Source: Pyrenochaeta sp. MPI-SDFR-AT-0127 (Eukaryota; Ascomycota; Dothideomycetes; Pleosporales; Cucurbitariaceae). From it: a stretch of DNA of 64,000 bases. Below, in pieces: positions 34,546 through 45,361 of this stretch (the stretch's first letter is position 1; each line of letters starts with the position of its first letter). The translations under genes were made by a program, and so were the position numbers. Under the pieces are notes generated by a model, which worked only from the letters and a program-made list of their open reading frames with translations, had not been told where the DNA came from and searched no databases. Location of the stretch: NCBI GenBank assembly GCA_020747015.1, contig JAGTJM010000061.1, forward strand, positions 1 through 64,000, read 5' to 3'.

Positions 34546-36267
34546 ATGACTGACCTAGTAGCCGGCATTACGAAATTAAATCCCTTCACTAAAAAGTCCG
34601 TTGTTGATGATGAGGACAAGGGCGAAGCCATCGATGCCGGAACTGTTGCAGGCGGCGGCCATGCATCGCGCCAGTCGCATATTACAAAAGACGCACTACG
34701 TGTGAGCCAGGCACTGAAAAGTTTCCTTGTCAAAGAAGGAGTTTTACAGGAAGCAGAGGCAGGATTGAATGTCGAACTGCCGACAACTGCGCTAAGGGAG
34801 TTGCTTGACAGAAGTCATATCAACGTCCCGCCCGAGGTTATCGACAGGAATCACCCGCTTCCAGAGTATTTCATCAGCTCTTCTCACAACACGTACTTGA
34901 TGGCACATCAGCTTTTTGGCGAGTCGCATGCTTCTGCGTATGAGATTGCACTCCATACTGGGTCACGTTGTGTGGAAATTGATGCCTGGGACAATGACGA
35001 CGACAATGATGAGCCAAAGGTCACTCATGGTTATACGCTTGTATCAAACATCCCTTTTCGACAAGTGTGCGAGACAATCCGCGATGTCATCGACAAGGAG
35101 GCAGGGAACGAAAGAAATGCTGCTCCCATCATGATTTCTCTCGAAAACCATTGTGCTGCACATGGACAGCTCCGGTTGGCGCAGATCATGCAGGAAGTCT
35201 TCGGACATCGGCTTCTGAGTAAGGCTGTTCGCGAAAGAGGTACCTACGAACAGCAAGGTGTTGGGGATCATATCACTTTGGCTGAGCTTGGGAACAAGGT
35301 GGTAGTTATTGTTGAGTTTCATCTGCCAAATGAGGAAGAGAGCAGCGATAGCGACTCAAGCTCTGATGACGAGGCAGACAAACAAGCTCGCCAGGAATAC
35401 GCTAAGAAGAAGAGAGCGACCAACGCAGGCCTCATCATTCCAGAGCTGGCAGAGCTTGGAGTGTATGCGCAGTCTGTCAAGCCTGTCAATAACTCTTGGT
35501 TCGAAGCCGATCTGGAGAATGCTCCCCATCATCAACTCATTAATGTCTCCGAGTCAGGACTTAAAAAGCATCTTCCAACAAATAGCGCAAAGATCGCACG
35601 GCACAACGCGCATCACTTGATGCGCGTCTATCCCAAGGGTACCCGTATCTCTTCTAAAAATCTCGCTCCGGCACCATTCTGGGGTATTGGAGCACAAATC
35701 TGCGCCTTGAACTGGCAAACCTTTGGCGCAAGCTCCCAACTCAATGAAGCACTCTTTGCAGGCTCAGGCGGTTACGTTCTCAAGCCTGCCGCGCTCCGTG
35801 CTGGAGGTGACGGTAATCTGAGTACAGGCCGACGAAAACGCCTGCGCTTGCACGTTGCTGGTGCGACAGATGTACCTCTGCCTAAAGATCGCGACAATGA
35901 AGATATCAAGCCATACCTGACCTGCACACTTGTGCATCCCAACGACATGAACAACATGCCGCCGAAGCGAAAGACTGCACCGTACAAACCCCACAAGCTC
36001 ACCAGCTTCTTGCACAAGGACAATCCAGCTCCAACTGACCCGATCTGGAAAGAAGTCCTTGAGTGGGAATATGAGGATAATGAGCTTGTCTTTCTACGTC
36101 TCCTGATCAAGAGCGATGACAGTTTTGCGCGCAATCCTATCTTTGCGGTGGCGGCAGTTCGGCTAATGTATGCTACCGTCGGATGGAGCTTTATTCGGAT
36201 GCTGGATTTGGGAGGTCATGAGACGACATGCACCCTACTCATTAAATTCGAATTTCTAGACATCTAG
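34546..36267 (+). CDS. Phosphoinositide-specific phospholipase C (delta-like)
   Basis: Intronless, 573 residues, ATG 34546. The X domain starts near residue 101 with LPEYFISSSHNTYL (catalytic His114) and CVEIDAWDND plus THGYTL (second catalytic His161), matching eukaryotic PI-PLC. A highly acidic Ser/Asp linker (EEESSDSDSSSDDEAD, about residues 265-280) separates X from Y. The Y domain contains WFEADLENAPHHQLINVSES and HLMRVYPKGTRISS, and a C2 domain starts about residue 428 (RLRLHVAGATDVPLP). No clear PH or EF-hand domain precedes the X domain. Role: Ca2+-dependent cleavage of PIP2 to IP3 and diacylglycerol at membranes. Likely an active enzyme because both histidines and the metal-binding acidic residues are present. 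Confidence 0.95.
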   Translation: MTDLVAGITKLNPFTKKSVVDDEDKGEAIDAGTVAGGGHASRQSHITKDALRVSQALKSFLVKEGVLQEAEAGLNVELPTTALRELLDRSHINVPPEVIDRNHPLPEYFISSSHNTYLMAHQLFGESHASAYEIALHTGSRCVEIDAWDNDDDNDEPKVTHGYTLVSNIPFRQVCETIRDVIDKEAGNERNAAPIMISLENHCAAHGQLRLAQIMQEVFGHRLLSKAVRERGTYEQQGVGDHITLAELGNKVVVIVEFHLPNEEESSDSDSSSDDEADKQARQEYAKKKRATNAGLIIPELAELGVYAQSVKPVNNSWFEADLENAPHHQLINVSESGLKKHLPTNSAKIARHNAHHLMRVYPKGTRISSKNLAPAPFWGIGAQICALNWQTFGASSQLNEALFAGSGGYVLKPAALRAGGDGNLSTGRRKRLRLHVAGATDVPLPKDRDNEDIKPYLTCTLVHPNDMNNMPPKRKTAPYKPHKLTSFLHKDNPAPTDPIWKEVLEWEYEDNELVFLRLLIKSDDSFARNPIFAVAAVRLMYATVGWSFIRMLDLGGHETTCTLLIKFEFLDI

Positions 36268-38005
36268 GGTCGTCTATCTTGGCTTGGAGATTGTATAGAC
36301 GAATGACAGGGCACGATGAGAACGCTGTCCAAAAACGGAGCTCGCTGGACTCGAATACTTGAGGAGAAGCCACAGTAATTGGGAGCTGCGACCATCACGC
36401 TTACCTTTTTCCTTTGTAATTTTGCTGACAAAGCTAAGTGCATCCTTCATAGCTCCCAACCACACCTCTATAGGTATTGAATGCGATGGCCTTGGCCAAC
36501 TCACTCCCTCAACACGTGACTATCTTGTGTTACCTCTAAATGTTCGTAATGCTGTAGATAGGATTCACAAGCATTCAGCATCACTCGTTGGAGCTCTGTT
36601 CGTGCAGTAGTAGGTGCTAGTACTATATCGGGCTACTGAAAGATACTGCAATTACCTCAGCCCAACGGTAATAGTGACTTGGGGGACGTACCACAAGACA
36701 CAATTGAAAGTAGCGCCCAATTTTCATGCAGTCAATAAGGGAAAGGCATAAGGGAAGGCCATGTGGATACGTGCAGGGTGAAGAGGGAAACAACATATTT
36801 CGACACTCACCAGTGCCCATGGTACAATTTGTGAAGAGACATGGTACATGACGGCAGTCTTTCTTTTGTGCATGACCAAGACCAATATTGTCAAGTATTG
36901 ATTCATAATGAGGATAAAAGGAACTGGACAGCATAAAATGTGGCATCGACAACCCATATACCCCAGCCTTAAGCCCACACAATTCTTACGCCGCCAGCTC
37001 TGAACAGGTTGAGAGCAATGTACCTGCCCGACGATACTATGGTATTGACGCTGGATAGTAAACCAAGTGGAGTCAAGAAAGGTATTAGAACCGATATTCC
37101 GAGCTCTTCACACGTGAAGAGCAAGAAGACATAGCGCAAATGAGGACAGATGAAGAGACAACGGGGGGTCAAGGAGCGTATGGGGGATGAGGATACGAAC
37201 GGTAACTGCAGCGTGATATAAATATTACATCAAGCCACATGTACTCTGACCCCATCAATACCACTATCACAGATCCGCCACGATAGTGGCGTGTGTCTCT
37301 AGGCCAAATATAACGAAGTGTCGCAGACTCCCCTGTTTGTACAACATCACTAAAATCGCCGCCACTTTCTATGATGCTGCACTCAAAAATTGAGAGGTAA
37401 TTTCCATCGTAGGTCCCCGTCCATTGTTAGTTGTCACTCAAACATTCCCATGTCTTACTCTGCTTCCGAAACGACAGTTGGGGCACTGCAGTCAAATATT
37501 AACGCAGCAGGATCATGCTGGTGCAGGCTCGCGGTTGGCAGGCATGATTGTCGGTGATTGGACACAAAAGCATATCCGAGATTGGAAAGTTTGTTGATCT
37601 TGGACAATAGAAAGACATTTCGCATGTTGGAGCCCACTCACAACGAATTAAGGGTTGGCACATAGTAATGCGTCAATATACTGAACCGGGCTGGACTTAA
37701 AAGTGCTCATTGCCTTAAATGCATATTGGGTACAGAAAACTCTTGGTAATAGTGTTACGTATGGTAATGTCTGGTTTGTTCAGCTGAAAATTTTCTTCGG
37801 CCTACGATCTCTGACAACTCCAGGCGAGAGCTAGGTGCTGATTTTGTTACCAGCTCATGGTGACATAGATTTGAAGTCGAACACAATAGACTTCATGGCT
37901 TTGCACATTCCACAGCTAATGAAAAAAAAATGCATTGACTATGAGGGGCTCTATCGCGGAGGGCAAGGGGAACGCGACTTTGCCGCCCTAGACTTATCCA
38001 CTGCC
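36268..38005. other. Convergent intergenic region (1.7 kb)
   Basis: Between phospholipase C and the leftward AlkB-like gene. Short unconserved frames only; no RNA gene recognised. Confidence 0.45.
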
Positions 38006-39165
38006 CTAATCCCAGACCTGGCGACAGCTGACATTGATCCGCTTCGTGCCCATGTAGCCTTTCCACTTCTTGTATGCCTTCTCCTCGGCAGGCGTCGCGC
38101 CTGGCGTACCTACTGGCCAGTCGGTCAGGTGTAATGGGCAAGTACTCGGAATGGTACGAGCCATTGCATGCCACGCCCACCTTGCGTCTCCCATGAGATG
38201 GACACAATCACCACTATGAACACGGATAGCGACAGATCTTGGTGCATTATACCCCTCCCCGCCATCCTCTCCTCGTGCCATGATAAATATGCCATCACAA
38301 CCGACGCTAAAGCTAGCGAGAGCGCGTTGGCACTGTTCGCTGACATCGCGGTGCACAGGCATGAAGTCCTTAGCAGAGTACACAAGCACGACTCCAGATT
38401 CAGGTCGAATGTGCGGGAAGAGGCCCGTGACTAATGCAGATAGGTCTTGGGGAAACTGTGTTGCGTGTTTAGAGTAACTGCGTGTGGGCCAGTCGTACTG
38501 TTCACCGAGTGTGAGCCACCGCAGTTTGCTGTACAAAAACTGCTCGGTGTTAAGAGGTTTCAATTTATTTGGTATTTTTGGTACTAAGCAGTCCTCTTTT
38601 GCAGCACGATCCCGAAGGAAAAACGTGCTGTTGAACTGACGTACGCCTACTGAAGGTTTAGATGGATATGGAATGTTATAATCCGGCTGAAGGTTGATCT
38701 TATGTGTCGGATCAGCGAGATCGCGATGCATCAGGCATGACGTGAAGAGCATTTGAGTCTCAGGGGGAAGAATTCCGGGGATGACTTGTAAGCCAGGAAA
38801 GTCTCGGTGTTCGAAAATTTGGACATCATCGACTGGCGCAGAGAGTGGTTTCCCACCCGCATATGCTTGACATGCAGCCTCGATGCGTGTAGCAGGAACT
38901 ATGCCAGCGGGACGCCACATATCTTTCTGTTCCGTTGTGAACTGAGCACGCTTGTTTAAATCGAACACATTTGGATCAGCCTCAAGCTCAGCCTTCTTCA
39001 TACTCTGGTAGCGCCAATGCTCCTGTTGAATGAATTGCGGTGGCGTTGCATGAGTGTCGTGATGTACAGAGCCATCCTAGATGTGTTGTTAGCCATACAC
39101 ATCCAGTTGCCTGGAAAAGACATGCGAACTTGTTTAGCAACTTTGGTGGAGATGTTCATTGTCAT
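38006..39165 (-). CDS. AlkB-family Fe(II)/2-oxoglutarate dioxygenase (ALKBH1-like)
   Basis: Modelled as exon 1 39165-39130 (12 codons), 53-base intron, exon 2 39076-38006, 368 residues. The first exon is the least certain part because the donor is GTTCGC, but the reading frame upstream of the internal ATG (39001) is clearly coding-like (HATPPQFIQQEHWRYQSMKKAELEADP). The catalytic set is visible: HRD at about residues 254-256 (metal H and D), a distal His in WAWHAM near 315, and the 2-oxoglutarate-binding RINVSCRQ at about 358-365, matching the RxNxTxR-type motif with Ser. Family function: oxidative demethylation of nucleic acids, either DNA repair or tRNA modification; ALKBH1-like members also act on tRNA. 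No targeting signal is obvious. Confidence 0.88.
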
Positions 39166-41746
39166 AGAACGGCTAGTGGAGAAAGAATAGCGAAGAGAAG
39201 ACGGCCGCGCTCTGATTGAGGAATGCTCGACTACCCAGCCGAATAGTGCTTTCAGAGCTCTCATCAATCCAGAGCTAAAGCGTTTCAAGATTCCTGAGCC
39301 TTGTCGGATGGGGTTTCATGGTCGTAAGTGTCATCGCGTGTACCGAAAGGTTCAATGCCAAGTCGGTTTGTTCGCTTATCGATAAGGGGAACAGTCTCTT
39401 CACACTATTAAACATCTTGAAGCGTTGTCTAGGAAGACCCAATTCAGGATGAGGACCCTGAATACAGCGCTTACTTCTCATATATGACATGATGGCATAA
39501 ACAACTTCTTCGTTTGATTGTGATGGCGAAAACCGGAGGGTGACGATGGAGCTTTCAGTCGACATCGAAGAAAGTGGCTCTACCACGAATCTTGCGAGAG
39601 CTGCATCACTCGGGATTCGCAGGTTCTACGTAGACGAGACACCATTGACGATTGTAACTTAAAGCGCGTTTTCATCGTAGTCTTTCTCTAGTCGCCAGAA
39701 CTAGCACATCCTAGAACTGTAGCAGCAAGGTAGAGCAACTTCCTAGATCTTCACCTCAACGATAGAGCCCGAGAAGGTAATTGAGATTATTAAAGTCGAA
39801 CGGTCCAAAATCTTTTGTTTCTATGCAATTGTAGATTCTCTATCCTCCTTAACTCCTATATGGACGAACCTTCCATCGAAGTTGATTCCATTACTTTGCA
39901 CTCCTCCACGCGTGTCGAGGTTACTTCGCCAGCAGATGATTCGCTCATTGAAGTTGCAAGTCAATGCTACTGGATCAAAGATCGATCAAAACATTTTTGT
40001 TCAAAGACCCAGTCAATGCCGTTTGCACACACGCTACGTCTCCAATCAACTCAGCTGAATGTGTCAAGGGTGTTCGAGAAACTCTAGGGATGCGCTAAGA
40101 AATTGAATGAAGAGTGGAAACTACAACACCACACAGCGCTAGAAGATAGCAATAACCCCTGGAGGACTTCCAATCCCGGCCTTAACAGCAATGGTGCACT
40201 TGGCAAGAAGAAAGTATTATACCTCTGCATGTCCTTAGACATCTCATTTGACTACTCTAAGTCCCACATGTCTCTGATTGCGGTCCCCCGCTGCACTGGT
40301 AACCACTCATGAAGACACCAACCGTCAGTAAATGTTGGCGGCCATCCCTTTGGACAAAGGAATACAGTCTTGATTGAGCGTCAGAGAGGCGTGGTACTGA
40401 ATGTATTGGGCCTTGACATGTCCGCCTTAATGAAGGATTTCCAACCCCGTATTTATATCGAATTCACATCAGATGAGCGGAGCGGTTCTTTGCGAACTTG
40501 ATGACGTCTGCGAACTAATGTTCAGCTGGTGCGGCCTAATTCGTCAATTGACGGAAGCTCTTCCGACAGGTGGATGTGGGCGTACGTAATTTGAGAGAAA
40601 AACCCACAGGTACTATTGTCCTCCGCTGCAGCCATGGTTTTCACGGACACGAGTTGGGGGCAGGACGGTTGCTGTTTGGCATGCAGTGGCCGGAATGCGC
40701 GCGCCGGTAGTGACGCCGCGCAAGATGAGCGCAATACGGCAACAAGATCAATCAACAGGGCATCAGCAAATGAGCACAGCAGACGAGCGGTGGAGGGCTC
40801 AGGTGTGCAGAAAGCAATGATGCCGTCATATCCAGGTAGCAATCTTGTCTGGCCTGGAAGCGCTTGCACTAGCCACGCGCTTGGTATTGGCTCTGCAGTA
40901 GCAAAAGCTTGGTAGTCTCGGGTGCGTGGCGCATAAGAAGGGGCTACAGCAGCTGCCTTTGTGCCCAATGCCACAGCTATTGCAGAGAGGAAGATGTGGA
41001 GACACGGACAGAGTGCCATGGAGCCTTGTGGAAGCTGGTCTGGCGTTGCCGTGGTGCCGTGGTGGCGGGGTGGGAGACGATGGCATTCTTTATGCATGCA
41101 CTTGAAAATGTGGCTTGACGGTCACTGTGCGGCCCTACATGACGCACATGGTTGAACCTAGCCGCTGATCGCCCGCCATGGAGCATGCAGCGTCTTTCTC
41201 CAGGCATTCCGTCATGCCTTGGACCAGCAGCACATGTGTGGCAGCAGGCGGTCGGCACATGTTTTAGGGCTAGGCCAGGCCATGGGCGGTCCGCGGCACC
41301 TTTGACTTGAGGACGCACATGGCAGCTGGGCTTGGACACTGGCGTCGTGGCGCACCTAGATGCTGGCGACGGCGGCGTCGTTGTTGTTGTCGTCGTCGTC
41401 TGCGGGGGGAAGGTTTTGGGAAGCCCATTCTAGAGGGACAACAAGGCTCTGGTCATGTCCCACGGCTTGGCAGATATTTTTCGCGTCTCCTACGTCATAC
41501 AATCGTAGTGCCCGCTTGCAGCTCCCGCCTGTCACGGCAACCACTCTCCCCAGCACAAATAATAAAGCTGCCCGCCCTCTCCCTGTCACTTTGTCTTTCT
41601 CCCTCTCTTGCCTGCCATACTCTACTCCCCCATAATACTCGTACTCTATCACATACACCCGCAATCCCACCACCATATCTTGTCCCCTCTTTGCGTCTGT
41701 TTATTTGATACCCCTTCCCTGATACCCCCACAAACAGAGTTACGTC
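39166..41746. other. Divergent intergenic region (2.6 kb)
   Basis: Between the AlkB-like gene (leftward) and the Ham1-like gene (rightward). A leftward 191-codon open frame at 40522-41097 has Ala/Cys/Pro/His-rich composition and no motif I recognise; I do not call it. From about 41500 to 41730 the + strand is strongly pyrimidine-rich, the usual look of a fungal core promoter/leader for a well-expressed gene. Confidence 0.45.
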
Positions 41747-44700
41747 ATGACGTCAAAAGCCGTCAATCGTAGGTGCAATGGCCCGCTTTAGCTGCTAGCA
41801 ATTCTGACGCATGCCAGGTCCTGTCGACTTGAAGCAGAAGGAGACGGATGTCAACAACAAGCTTCAACTTTATGGCATTTTCCAGGGTATGTTTACAGGA
41901 GCCCGTGATAGTGGTCGCGCAACGCTGCGTGGCTCGCCCTCAGAGGTAATTGGCCTGCTAACAATTTCTCTAGCGTTTGCCAATGGCAAGGTGCCATCCA
42001 ACAAGCAGATTGACATTGCCCTCAATTCGGCCCTGGCCTCGCACCCGCTGAGCTCGCCATCAAAGAAGCTCTCCAGCGAGGGCCAGAAACTCGTAGCTGA
42101 TCTGAGAGCTGTCATCGAGCAGGCCAAGATTCTACTGCTCACCAAGAACGAGGGCAACCTGCTCCAAGACTTCATCTGGCAGGCAGAACAAATAACCGGC
42201 GCCAATACCACCTTACCAAACGCCCCCGTTGACAAGAACACCGCCAAACAGCACGGTAACGAGGCACTCGAAGGGCTGCGGACTCTTGGCACCCTTCTCA
42301 TCTCCAACGGTCAATTTCGAAAGCTTCTATCCGATGCCACAGTTCTGCTCCGAGACATTGCTGGCGATGCCGCTCAAAACACTGCCAACAAGGTCAAACC
42401 TTCCGAGGATCGTCTCAACCGCCTCGACGAACCAGCCGAGGACAATACTTGGCACGACACGCCAGAGCTGTCCAAGGACAAGCTCCTTGCCCAGGCGAAG
42501 CAAAGCGTACCTTTTGGCAAAAAGGACGTTAAGGAAACTGCCGGCGACATCAACCAGGCCGCTAACCCCCAAGGTTCGCGTGATCCGCGCGATACTGCCC
42601 AACAAGGTCTACAAGAAGGCCAGACTGGCCAATCTACTGGCCTTGATGCACGTGGCGCTGCTGAGGTTGCCAAGCAGAAGGTCAACGAGAACGTCTCTGA
42701 AGAGGATAAGGACAAGGCTCGTGCTCGTCGCGACCAGTTGAACAACTACTTGAAGGGCAAGATGCCTGAAGAGCGTCGGGACCAGACCATTTGGCGCCTG
42801 AAGAAGATGGTTGTTGAGATCCAGGGCCACCAGGACTACCAGCGTGCCATTGAGACTCTACTCCGTCTTGCTGAGCAGTATGCTGGTCATGGCAAGAACC
42901 TGGGTCAACAGACTACGGGAACCGTGCAAGGTGCGCACCGTGATGATGCTCTTCAAGTCGCCGAAGCTGACCTCAAGGTGTGTTTTTAACAGATTTCCGT
43001 TCCAACAACATTCACTGGCTGACAAATATTAAGACCCTTCTCGAACGCTTTGCCAACAACACTTCTTCTGATGATCTCATTGACTCCATTAATCAAGTTT
43101 ACAAGGATGCTGATCAGGACCCTGAGCTGAAGAACTGGTTCAAGCGTCTTGATGCCTTCATTCGTAAGATCCTGCAACAGCAGGGCTACATTCTGGAGGA
43201 CGCCAGTAATGAGGAGTGGAATCGCATTTACGACGATGGCCATCAATTGTTGCGCGGCCGCTACCGGGGCCATACTGATCGCATCGCCGACGAGTTCAAG
43301 TTTATCGGAGAGCAATTCGATGCTGACCCGCAGAATAAGCAATTCGCAGAGTCTGTCAACAAGCTCTTCCTCGACCTTGGTCAAGACGAAAATGGCCAAA
43401 CTGTCTTTAAACCTCACCTTGTCAAGGATTTGACCGATGTCATCCTACCAGGCATCTTCGAGAATATCCGCTATGTTCCGATACCACGTATCGAATTCAG
43501 TGACCCCATGGTCGACGCTGTGGTCGAAAATCTTGTTATTGAGGGTGACAATCTTGCTCCAAACTCGTTGGAGTTCGGATCTGACAACTACTGGCGCTGG
43601 GGCCGCAAGTCAATCTCGAGCAAGAACAAGAACAAGGTTATGCTCTCAGTCTCCGGCGTGCAGATGGACCTTCGCGATGTCTCATACTACGTCAAGCGCA
43701 AACAAGGTTTCCCCTCTATCACGGATAAAGGTGTTATGGACATCTTCATGGGTGGTTCCGGCTTCAGCTTCAAAGTCGAAATGGAGACTGCTGATAAGGC
43801 TCGTGAACATGCACAGACACACTTTTTCAAGGTCACCAAGGTCGAATCCGACATCAAGAACTTGCAGATTAAGCTAAAGAAGAGCAACCATAAGCTCCTG
43901 TTCAACATGTTCAAGCCTCTACTCCTTAAGGTTATGCGCCCTGTCATCCAAAAGGTGTTGGAGAAACAGATTAAGGATTCTGCTAATCAGCTTGACGGTA
44001 TTCTCTACGACATCAAAACTGAGGCTGACCGTGCTGAGGCTGAGGCTAAGCGCAATCCTGATCCGGAACATCTCCAGAACATGTACCAACGGTACGCTTC
44101 CGCTGCCCAGAGGCGTATTATGCAAGGAAAGCAGAAGAAGGAGCAGCTCAAGGAGAAGACCAAGGATACCCAGGTCAACGTAGCTGTTACACAGCACGAT
44201 TCTATCTTCAAGAACATCTCTCTGCCTGGTGGTATCTCGTCCAAGGCTACAGAATACAAGGACCTCGCCGCCAAGGGCGACAAGTGGGAAAGTCCGATAT
44301 TTGGCATTGGGTCCGCCAAGGAAACGTCCAGTTTGCCCAAGTCTGGTACCGTAACCCGCAAGCCCCACGGTCGTGCTGGGGGCTATGGCAGCACAACTAG
44401 TCAGGGTATCGGCCAGGGCCTTGGCTCTTCACAGTACGACGGCACTCCTGGTCTTGGTACCCAATCCGCTGCCACCGGCCTTCCTGGAGGTCAAGGTCTT
44501 GCTGGTACACTTCCTGGCTCTCAGCAGAATGGTCAAGGTTTGACTGGTAGCCAGGGTCTTGCCGGTAGCGCAGGACTTACCGGTGCTCTCCCGGGTACCC
44601 ATGACGCTCAACAAACTACCGGCCAAGGCTTCGGTACTCAGGTGGATAACGCCTTCAACAATACCACCAGCACCGGTCCTGTCGGCGGTTCCACTGGTCT

Positions 44701-44785
44701 TGGCAGCACGACTGCCACCCAAGGCACGGGAACACACAATACTACACTTGGTGACCAGAATCCCGTCTTCCAGGGCCGTGTTTAG
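41747..44785 (+). CDS. Ham1-like (hyphal anastomosis-1-like) protein with Gly/Gln/Thr-rich tail
   Basis: Exons 41747-41768, 41818-42977 and 43034-44785, introns of 49 and 56 bases, 977 residues. The 22-base first exon begins at ATG 41747 and joins as MTSKAVNRPVDLKQKETDVN; without it a shorter start at 41811 would be needed. The N-terminal half is Ala/Gln-rich and helical (GSPSEVIGLLTISLAFANGKVPSN). The C-terminal half has the conserved block YVPIPRIEFSDPMVDAVVEN and LFNMFKPLLLKVMRPVIQKV, typical of the Ham1-like C-terminal domain that resembles lipid-binding folds. The last 130 residues are low complexity with GLGSSQ, GLPGGQGLAG and GLTGSQGLAG-type repeats. The name comes from family annotation; biochemical function is unknown. 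Confidence 0.85.
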
Positions 44786-45361
44786 TTGTGCCTTCAGTTG
44801 TGATACCCCGGTTTGATATGAGAGAAATGTTATACTTACGATGGTTGATCATGGTTACGACTTTCTTACACTACGATCACGGATGATACCACGATTGCGC
44901 TACGGTGCTCAGCACATTGGTAAAATGACAACTCGTTTTATTTGTTTTGTTCCACGGAGTTAAGCGGCAGACAATGTAATGAGGAGGTATAGGTGGATTC
45001 GGCCGTTGTGACCTAGTCGGAAAAATATATGAGTTGCGGTCTGTAGTTAATACTTAATGCACGGTTACTTCTGTACTATTTTTGTCTTTTCACACGTAAC
45101 ACCTGGACTTGAATCTAGACGCCGAACATTGCGCAGAGCAGGCGCATTAATTATAGGCGCGTTGTTTTGCCTCACATCTTCTACTTTTCTTCACCAGTCA
45201 CCATATGGTTCATCGATACTACTCATAGTCTCAAACGCTGGGACGTTTCTTGTCTTATATATCTTGCAAGCTGTTTAAAAAGTCCTTCATCTTCTCCAGA
45301 TACATACATCTCATTCCATTCCCATACAACAAACCTCGTGGAGAAGATACTATCCACAGCC
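44786..45361. other. Convergent terminator region
   Basis: About 580 bases between the converging Ham1-like and CorA-like genes. No gene seen. Confidence 0.5.

Noticed and set aside
40522..41097. 191-codon leftward open frame in the spacer before the Ham1-like gene
   Set aside because: Composition is Ala/Cys/Pro/His-rich with no motif, and it overlaps other open frames on both strands; probably chance in GC-rich sequence.
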